In this document: piece by piece, positions 1 to 4,731 of the stretch
Layout: each line of letters starts with the position of its first letter
Position numbering within the stretch: position 1 is the stretch's first letter
Source: JBCCGI01 sp039029355
GTDB taxonomy: Bacteria; Planctomycetota; UBA1135; GCA-002686595
Length of the DNA: 13,046 bases
Direction: 5' to 3'
NCBI GenBank assembly: GCA_039029355.1
Contig: JBCCGI010000150.1
Location: 1 to 13,046, forward strand
Notes under the pieces: generated by a model
What the model saw: only the letters and a program-made list of their open reading frames with translations
The model's database searches: none
What the model was told of the DNA's origin: nothing
Position numbers and translations under genes: made by a program

Positions 1-18
1 GGGGCCCCATGGGGCCCC
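1..18. repeat. Perfect 18-bp palindrome
   Basis: GGGGCCCCATGGGGCCCC is its own reverse complement. It lies at the 3' end of the orfB remnant, where the corrected frame still runs through it. It might be near the distal IS end or be part of a hairpin that ends transcription, but the adjoining sequence is outside the window. Confidence 0.6.
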
Positions 19-823
19 GCCTCTCCAGCCAGAAACTGCTCGGGGCTCAGGCCGCCGAGCCCAGTATGCGGGCGGACCGCGTTGTAGTCAGCGCGCCAGT
101 CGCCGAGGAAATCCTGCGCGTGGCGACGCTCGTGAAGCAGTGCTGGTTCAGGAGTTCATCGCGGACGCGACCATTGAAACTCTCCGCGTACGCATTCTCG
201 ACGGGCTTCCCTGGCCGGATCGGGTGATGCTCGACGCCGCGCTCGGAGCACCACTGGTCAAAGGCTCGGCTCGTAAACTCCGGGCCGTTGTCGGTTCGGA
301 CTCGCCTCGGCTGCCCGTAGGACTCGACGGCACGGTCGAGGATGCGAAGCACTCGCGCGGCGGGTAGGGAGACGTCGCACTCCAACGCAGTACATCGCTT
401 TGGGTGGTCGTCCACGACGGCGAAGACTCGAAGCGCTCGACCGTCCGTCATCGAGCCCGAGAGGAAGTCCATCGACCAGAAGTCGTCGCGGCCTCAGCCG
501 GCACCTGCGCCTTCCGAGGGGCCTGAGACGCTCGTTTTCGTCGCCTTCGGCGCACGGTCAGGCTCAGTCCTCAATAGAGCCGCCAGATCCGCTTTGTGGT
601 TCACGAGGAAGCCCTCGCGCCGGAGGAGGATCGTCAATCGACGATACCCAAAGCGCGGCCGCTCGCCGGCGAGCTCGACCATGCCCTCGATCGGCCTCGC
701 CACGCTTCGGTACTGCTGGACCGATCGGGGCTGCCCCGCCAAGCTGCACGCCCGCCGCTCGCTCACTCCGAAGTCAGCCTGGAAGTACTCGACGACGGCG
801 CGGCGCCCGTCGGGGCTCGCCAC
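1..823 (-). pseudogene. IS3-family transposase OrfB (rve/DDE integrase), disrupted
   Basis: This is the catalytic half of the transposase, recognisable but broken. The entry is by minus-one frameshift at 823-829 (a GTG at 821-823 follows). The intact start covers the HTH_21-like region with the typical GERPRFGYRRLTILLRREG. An extra A in the AAA at 593-595 then moves the correct frame; in that frame the native KRIWRLY and TVRRRRRKRAS continue but meet a TGA at 571-573. A one-base loss near 488-493 restores the frame for the rve core: RDDFWSMDFLSG, then RTDNGPEFTS, then AYAESFNGRVRDELLN. These supply the D, D and E residues with 35 residues between the last two. A further one-base loss near 124-127 shifts the last part, whose native frame reads WRADYNAVRPHTGLGGLSPE. 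The frame runs off base 1. Several independent lesions argue for real decay, though single indels could be assembly errors. Confidence 0.9.
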
Positions 824-1083
824 TTTTTTCCAAGCGCCGACTTCAGGGCGCGTTCGTTCAGCGCGAGCTCGGCGACCATCTCCTTCAGCCGCCAGTTCTC
901 CTCTTCAAGCTCCTTCAGGCGCTTGGCCTCGTTGACCTCGAGTCCGCCATACTTCGCGCGCCAGTTGTAGATGGTCTGGGTGCTGACGCCGTTTTCGCGT
1001 GCTAGGTCCGCGACCCTCGCGCCACCTTCGGCTTGCTTCAGGATCTCGATGATCTGGGCCTCGGTGAATCGGCTCTTCCGCAT
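763..1083 (-). CDS. IS3-family transposase OrfA (helix-turn-helix)
   Basis: This 106-residue protein is the DNA-binding half of the IS transposase. Residues 1-50 form the HTH_Tnp_1-type domain, opening MRKSRFTEAQIIEILKQAE and followed by VADLARENGVSTQTIYNWRAKYGG, the usual OrfA recognition-helix pattern. Residues about 54-85 (AKRLKELEEENWRLKEMVAEL) form the leucine-zipper coiled coil used for multimerisation in this family. The ATG start at 1081-1083 is preceded by a strong GGAGGAG ribosome binding site. The frame is intact. At 823-829 it reads through a slippery heptamer where a minus-one shift would give the OrfAB fusion transposase; unshifted translation gives OrfA alone, which in IS3 elements acts as a regulator. 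OrfA could still be made even though orfB is dead. Confidence 0.93.
   Translation of the reverse strand: MRKSRFTEAQIIEILKQAEGGARVADLARENGVSTQTIYNWRAKYGGLEVNEAKRLKELEEENWRLKEMVAELALNERALKSALGKKWRAPTGAAPSSSTSRLTSE
823..829 (-). promoter_or_regulatory. Programmed -1 ribosomal frameshift site A AAA AAG
   Basis: On the minus strand orfA reads GGA AAA AAG, so the heptamer A AAA AAG is in the correct phase for simultaneous tRNA slippage. The minus-one frame enters orfB immediately (KKVASPDGRRAVVEYF). This is the known IS3-family mechanism for making the OrfAB fusion. Here the product would be truncated because orfB is broken downstream. Confidence 0.85.
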
Positions 1084-1092
1084 GGCTCCTCC

Positions 1093-1107
1093 GTGTAGGT
1101 TCTACAC
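1093..1107 (-). promoter_or_regulatory. Small inverted repeat next to the orfA ribosome binding site
   Basis: GTGTAG and CTACAC form perfect 6-bp arms around a GTT spacer. The arm nearer the gene ends directly beside the GGAGGAG ribosome binding site of orfA. A hairpin here in read-through mRNA could influence orfA translation, as is known for several insertion sequences that limit expression from outside promoters. The arms are short and the role is inference. Confidence 0.35.
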
Positions 1108-1153
1108 CGAGATCCAAGCTTTCGGTGGCCCGGGATTCGGGGGCTGCCTCACA

Positions 1154-1360
1154 CCGGCTCAGGACGTCACGCTGGCGCTGACGAGAACTCGTCGCTGAAA
1201 GTCCCGAATGTCGGCGTTGGTAGCACGGTCATCTACTTCCAGCCGCCCGCGCTCCCCCCGCGGCGCTTGCCTCGGGCGCGGCTGCGCCAGCCCGGGCCGC
1301 GCCGCTGCCGTGCGGCAGTCGCCTGACTCCTTCCAGACCGCAAGTCGGTAAGTGGTGAGG
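1154..1360. other. Spacer between the TIR-FGE gene and the IS, with small hairpins
   Basis: I see no recognisable gene in these 207 bases. Two short inverted repeats are present: GGCGC/GCGCC at 1275-1288 with a four-base loop, and CTGCCG/CGGCAG at 1305-1318 with a two-base loop. The second begins about 43 bases beyond the stop codon of the TIR gene. Neither is followed by a T-run on the minus strand, so a rho-independent terminator is not supported. In DGR targets a GC-rich hairpin downstream of the variable region assists retrohoming, so 1305-1318 may matter, but this is speculative. Confidence 0.4.
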
Positions 1361-3742
1361 TCAATCCGTGGTGCCCTTGGCGGGGCGAAAGCCGAGGAGG
1401 CCGAAGCGGATCGACGGGTGCCAGTAGACGCGGTACGCCGACCGGGCGACCCGCGCGGTGACGTCGAACGAGCCGCCACGGTACACGCGGTACCCGGAGC
1501 CATCCTCCCCCCAAGCGCTGCCGTCCCTCGGAGCCCCCTTGTAGTTGTTGCGCCACGTGTCCTGACACCACTCGAACACGTTCCCGTGCATGTCGTAAAG
1601 GCCCCAAGCGTTGGGCACCTTCTGCCTGACGGTCTGGACCGAGCAGCCCCACTCACCGGTCACCTTGCCAAAATTCCAGTCAGTGCCCGCAGGCAGCTCC
1701 GCGTGACCGGAGTTCCTGAAGAACCACCCGTGCTTCAGGAGTCCCTCTTCGCCGCCGTCGAAGCTGAACGGCGTCGTCGTCCCCGCCCGGCAGGCGTACT
1801 CCCACTCCGCCTCCGACGGCAGCCGGTACCCCGCCTTCTCGCAGAACTTGACTGCGTCATCCCAAGACACATCGACCACGGGCAACGCCGGCTCAGATGA
1901 TGCACCTTCCTGCTCGCCCATCACGCGCGCCCACTGCGCAACGGTGACCTCGGTCTCCGCGAGGTAGAACGGGCTCGCGATCGTCACCTCGTGCTGCGGT
2001 CCCTCGCGGTCGTTGCGCCCCTCCTCCGACTCAGGCGAACCCATCGTGAACTTGCCCGCTGGAATCAGCACGAACACCACCCCCGTCGTCGGGTCTTCTA
2101 CCCGCTTCGCCCAGCCGTCCACCGGCGTCGCATCGAGCACCCTCCAGCCGCCCGGCGACAGTGGACGCATGGCTCGTTTGATCGTCAGCGCCTCCCGTCG
2201 CGTATTTCCCGCTAGATCGGACACGACGAGTTCAGGCCGCCACACGCCGGAACCGTCGGGAACGGTGACCGTGCCCGTTGCCAAGGCCCCGTCCGTCTTC
2301 AGCTCCACTCCGTCGAACGACACGTGCTTGCACGGCTCGTCGAATTCAAAAACCAGATCTAGCTCGTCGCCGACCGAGGCCTCGTCCGGCACGCCCGAAT
2401 TCGCTTCCTTGAACGAAGGGCGGGTCGTGTCTCGTACGACGATCTCGACCAGCTCGGCTGAGTTGCCCGCGTGGTCCAAGGCCTCCACCCGAATCGTGTT
2501 CTCTCCCTCGACAAGCTCGACGCCCTCGACCTCGAAGAGGTCGCCGCTCACCTTCGTCATCGCTTCGGAGTTGACATGCACGGATGCCAGGTGGCTGTCC
2601 CGAGCCTCAACCCGGACCGCGATGGCGGCGTCGGTCATAGGCAAACCACCTCCAGGTGTTGACAACCATGAGAGCGTGGGGCGCTTGGTGTCCTGAACGA
2701 CTTCGAGACCACCGCCGACCTCTCCAAGGCCAACGACACGAAAGCCGACTGTCTCTAAGGCGTCGCGAGCTGGAGCGAACTTCAGGCCGAAAGTTCCATC
2801 TTGCTCGACACCGACTTTGATGGGCGTTGAGCGCTTGTCCGAGACGAGCTCCAACCCTTCGACCTTCTGCCCAGCTCCATCGGCAAGGACTCGGCCCGTC
2901 AGGTCGAGGGACAGGTCCTTGGTGTGCGCTCGGCCATCCTTCGCCAGGGGCACGTCAAGCACGACCCTGATCTGCTCCGCCGTCAAGTGGCTACCGCCGC
3001 CGCTGGCGCGCGACCGGCCCATGCCGCCCGCAGCCCAGACCGCGAGGTAGAAAGCCGCCGCTGCCGCCGCGAGGCCTAGGGCGATGGGACCGACTAGCGT
3101 CGCCTCCGTGCCGCGCGCCGCTTGCCGAGACTTCGGCTCGTCTTGCGGGTGGGACGCAGCCTCCGACTGTCGAGGCTCGCCGAGTTGCGCCGCTTCGGCT
3201 TCCCGTCGTCGCGCTTCTTCCGCACGGCGCGCCGTATCCACACGCTCCCTGGCCAGCTTCGCGATCTCCTCGGCGGCTTGAACCAGAAGTTCCTCTCGCT
3301 CCACGTCGTCCAACGACATCGCAGGGCGCTTGGGATCGTTGATGCCCTGGTACTCGATGAGGCGAGCCTGGAAGTTCCCGTCTTCCGGATCCACGACCGG
3401 CAAGCTGAAGTGCTTGACCGCTGACGGCCGCACGTAGAGGCAGGCGGGCGTGAGCTCGCCACGCCTGGCCGCAAGCGCTGTGCGTGGGATCTCAACGGAA
3501 CGAACGAACTTGCTGTCCAGGAAGTCGGACGAGACGAGCATGACCACCACCAGAGCGCGGTCCAGCTCCTTGTGGATGCGACGCTCCCACTCTTCGCCGA
3601 TCTCGATTCTGGGGTCGGCGAACACTCTCAGCTCCGACCCGAAGCCAAGGACAATCTCGAGGTGCCTCACGAGCTCGTCTCGGCAGGCAATGTCGCTCGC
3701 GCAACTCCTGCTGTAGCTGACGAAGATGGTGTCCCGCTTCAA
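1361..3742 (-). CDS. Transmembrane TIR protein with Ig-like region and C-terminal FGE-sulfatase/C-type-lectin-fold domain
   Basis: A 793-residue single-pass receptor-like protein. Residues 4-115 form a TIR domain: strand IFVSYSRS (6-13), FADPRIEIGEEW (41-52), then SSDFLDSKFVRSVEIP (71-86). E84 aligns with the conserved Glu of the TIR_2 type, the likely NAD-cleaving residue. Residues 145-186 are a charged coiled coil, and 215-238 a single hydrophobic helix. Ig-like beta repeats follow (about 320-530), with the DHAGNSAE and DLAGNTRRE motifs. Residues 554-793 form a FGE-sulfatase (SUMF1) domain with IPAGKFTMGS, YRLPSEAEWEYACRAG, NAWGLYDMHGNVFEWCQD and RGGSF. The active-site cysteine pair of true FGE, expected just after RGGS, is absent, so the domain is probably ligand-binding. 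The likely topology is TIR inside, lectin fold outside. The start is TTG, the only start codon between the upstream in-frame TAG (3767-3769) and the first TIR strand. The C-terminus resembles a DGR variable region. It has no operon partner; the IS lies downstream. Confidence 0.9.
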   Translation of the reverse strand: MKRDTIFVSYSRSCASDIACRDELVRHLEIVLGFGSELRVFADPRIEIGEEWERRIHKELDRALVVVMLVSSDFLDSKFVRSVEIPRTALAARRGELTPACLYVRPSAVKHFSLPVVDPEDGNFQARLIEYQGINDPKRPAMSLDDVEREELLVQAAEEIAKLARERVDTARRAEEARRREAEAAQLGEPRQSEAASHPQDEPKSRQAARGTEATLVGPIALGLAAAAAAFYLAVWAAGGMGRSRASGGGSHLTAEQIRVVLDVPLAKDGRAHTKDLSLDLTGRVLADGAGQKVEGLELVSDKRSTPIKVGVEQDGTFGLKFAPARDALETVGFRVVGLGEVGGGLEVVQDTKRPTLSWLSTPGGGLPMTDAAIAVRVEARDSHLASVHVNSEAMTKVSGDLFEVEGVELVEGENTIRVEALDHAGNSAELVEIVVRDTTRPSFKEANSGVPDEASVGDELDLVFEFDEPCKHVSFDGVELKTDGALATGTVTVPDGSGVWRPELVVSDLAGNTRREALTIKRAMRPLSPGGWRVLDATPVDGWAKRVEDPTTGVVFVLIPAGKFTMGSPESEEGRNDREGPQHEVTIASPFYLAETEVTVAQWARVMGEQEGASSEPALPVVDVSWDDAVKFCEKAGYRLPSEAEWEYACRAGTTTPFSFDGGEEGLLKHGWFFRNSGHAELPAGTDWNFGKVTGEWGCSVQTVRQKVPNAWGLYDMHGNVFEWCQDTWRNNYKGAPRDGSAWGEDGSGYRVYRGGSFDVTARVARSAYRVYWHPSIRFGLLGFRPAKGTTD
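1376..1486 (-). other. Candidate DGR variable region at the 3' end of the TIR-FGE gene
   Basis: Residues 752-788 keep the invariant scaffold of DGR-diversified FGE/C-lectin proteins (RVYRGGSF, then RSA, P, R, GFR). The intervening positions are D760, V761, T762, V765, A766, Y770, V772, Y773, H775, I778, F780, G781, L782 and L783. All 14 codons end in C (GAC, GTC, ACC, GTC, GCC, TAC, GTC, TAC, CAC, ATC, TTC, GGC, CTC, CTC), while most scaffold codons between them end in G. That is the pattern expected when AAC codons of a template repeat are mutagenised at adenine. From R779 to A788 (1379-1408) the coding strand has no adenine, as in an initiation-of-mutagenic-homing block. No template repeat or reverse transcriptase is present in the window. 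A non-diversified FGE domain in a high-GC genome could partly mimic this. Confidence 0.55.
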
Positions 3743-4134
3743 TCGCTCGCCTCGTCGAACCGGATGCTAGGGCCCGCAGGAGACGCCTGAGGAAGCCACC
3801 TCCACAACGCGGCGGAGCCGCGGGAGGTCCTGCGGCGGCTTCGATCGTCGTGGGGCGAGCTGGGCATCGAGGGCGAGCGACACTCGGTGGCCCAACAGGG
3901 TAGCGTCGAGGCCGGAGGCGTTAACCACTCTCTCCGGTAGGGGAGAGACATCGAGAGCTCATAGGCGCCTGAAGGCCGCCACGCGGCGCTCTCGGCCAAG
4001 CGAGGCCGCCCCCGTCGTGATCAGTCTCGCCGCTAACCGCCCCGCATCAGGGTCGAAACGACGCCCAATTGGCGCAACGAGCAAGGCCGGCGCGACGCTC
4101 TTCGGGTCAACCGCCTAGGGACCCCACGCGCCAC
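3743..4134. other. Region without a confident gene between the TIR-FGE gene and tRNA-Asn
   Basis: No gene is recognised here. On the minus strand, in the same phase as the TIR gene, a frame is open from 4114 to 3767 except for one TGA at 3959-3961 (about 115 codons). Its translation includes VVNASGLDATLLGHRVSLAL, which looks protein-like but matches nothing I know; it could be a gene remnant or chance. A hairpin with 7-bp arms TCTCTCC/GGAGAGA and a six-base loop lies at 3929-3948, without a T-run. A short open frame ending in GATTGA overlaps the TIR gene's TTG start, but its composition is not convincing. The promoter of the TIR gene presumably lies here, though I cannot point to convincing -35/-10 boxes. 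Confidence 0.4.
3929..3948. repeat. Inverted repeat (hairpin) upstream of the TIR-FGE gene
   Basis: Perfect 7-bp arms TCTCTCC and GGAGAGA surround the loop GGTAGG. It lies about 190 bases upstream of the TIR gene start and about 190 bases downstream of the tRNA. It may be an operator, a tRNA-transcript end or a structural accident; no T-run follows on either strand. Confidence 0.35.
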
Positions 4135-4210
4135 TGGCTCCCCGAGTAGGACTCGAACCTACGACAAACCGGTTAACAGCCGGTTGCTCTACCAACTGAG
4201 CTATCGGGGA
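4135..4210 (-). tRNA. tRNA-Asn (anticodon GTT)
   Basis: The minus strand folds as a full cloverleaf. The acceptor stem TCCCCGA pairs with TCGGGGA, with discriminator G and an encoded CCA at 4135-4137. The D-arm is AGCTCAGTTGGTAGAGC. The anticodon stem is ACCGG/CCGGT with loop CTGTTAA (anticodon GTT), and the T-arm is GTAGGTTCGAGTCCTAC. All stems pair well, so the gene is probably functional. Its 3' end points toward the TIR gene and the IS. That is the usual side for tRNA-integrated islands, but I found no duplicate of the tRNA 3' end at the island side of the window. Confidence 0.97.
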
Positions 4211-4245
4211 AGCGGCCCAAGAGACTACCCCCCGAGCCCCCGCTG

Positions 4246-4656
4246 TCAAGGCCCCGCCGACGCTGATCCATCTCGCGCTGGCGCCCCCCTCCGGGCCCCA
4301 GCCGCCGTCCCCGCCAGCACGCCCGCGAGCAGGATCACGAAGTGCGAGATCTGAATCGCCAGCGGCTCTCGCCCGTCGCCCGCGATGAGCGACACGTACC
4401 CCATCAACCAACTCACCACGAGCAGCGCCGCCCCGTGACCCCATGGGTTGCCGCGGGCCACGCGGACCGTCACCCATGCGCCGGCGGTGGCGGCTAGAAC
4501 TCCCCAGAGCTCGGCGGCGACGAGGAAGACCAGGCTCGGGGTCGTGCCCGGCGTGTGCCGGTAGCCGCTTGCGAGGGCCCATGCGACGAAGAGGCCGCTG
4601 ATGAGCACGGCGAGCACTAGGTAGCCGACGAGGATCGCGAGAGCGCTTCGGAGCAC
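4246..4656 (-). CDS. Small four-helix membrane protein, unknown function
   Basis: This 136-residue protein is almost entirely hydrophobic. Membrane segments lie at about 5-29, 41-64, 73-92 and 101-121, with a short positively charged tail (AGARRGAPARDG). It has no signal peptidase motif, no catalytic motif and no family I can name. It is reminiscent only in general form of small integral membrane proteins such as DoxX-like or DUF-type four-helix proteins. The start is GTG at 4654-4656, chosen because the first helix begins right after it and no upstream ATG is seen. The ribosome binding site is weak. It lies 75 bp downstream of the glycosylation operon on the same strand and 35 bp upstream of the tRNA, so it may be the operon's last gene or independent. 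Confidence 0.72.
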   Translation of the reverse strand: MLRSALAILVGYLVLAVLISGLFVAWALASGYRHTPGTTPSLVFLVAAELWGVLAATAGAWVTVRVARGNPWGHGAALLVVSWLMGYVSLIAGDGREPLAIQISHFVILLAGVLAGTAAGARRGAPARDGSASAGP

Positions 4657-4731
4657 CTCGGCAGGATACCCGCCGGGCGGGGGGTGGAGAACGCGCTGGC
4701 GAGATGCGCCCGGGGGGGGGTGAGAGCCGCC

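Larger units (their letters stand above)
1..1153 (-). mobile_element. IS3-family (IS407-like) insertion sequence, decayed, cut by window edge
   Basis: The element consists of orfA (HTH) and orfB (DDE/rve integrase core), transcribed right to left and joined by an A6G slippery site, which is the standard IS3 layout. The orfB reading frame, after correction of indels, is still open at base 1, so the distal terminal repeat is outside the window. The proximal end is probably near 1151-1153. There the minus strand reads TGTGAGGCAGCCCCC, beginning with the TG expected of an IS3-type terminus, about 70 bp before the orfA start. I cannot confirm that boundary without the other end. orfB is multiply broken, so the copy is not autonomous. 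It lies about 200 bp downstream of the TIR gene and does not interrupt any gene seen here. Confidence 0.85.

Noticed and set aside
317..327. GTAGGACTCGA, identical to 11 bases of the tRNA-Asn T-arm region (plus strand near 4146-4156), as a possible att duplicate.
   Set aside because: It lies inside the conserved transposase coding sequence (ESYGQP region), the match is only 11 bases and does not reach the tRNA 3' end, so chance is the better explanation.
1545..1600. GTTGTTG-like stretch near 1543-1550 considered as an AAC-rich template repeat.
   Set aside because: It encodes the RNNYKG part of the FGE domain itself, and the flanks do not match the variable region, so it is not a template repeat.
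1361..2100. FGE-sulfatase domain as a true formylglycine-generating enzyme.
   Set aside because: The paired cysteines that follow RGGSF in genuine FGE are replaced (RGGSFDVTARVARSAYR), and no sulfatase gene is nearby; a binding role is more likely.
3739..3999. 86-codon minus-strand open frame overlapping the TIR gene start.
   Set aside because: Composition is erratic (runs of R, S and P), there is no recognisable domain and no good ribosome binding site; another frame in the same stretch looks more protein-like.
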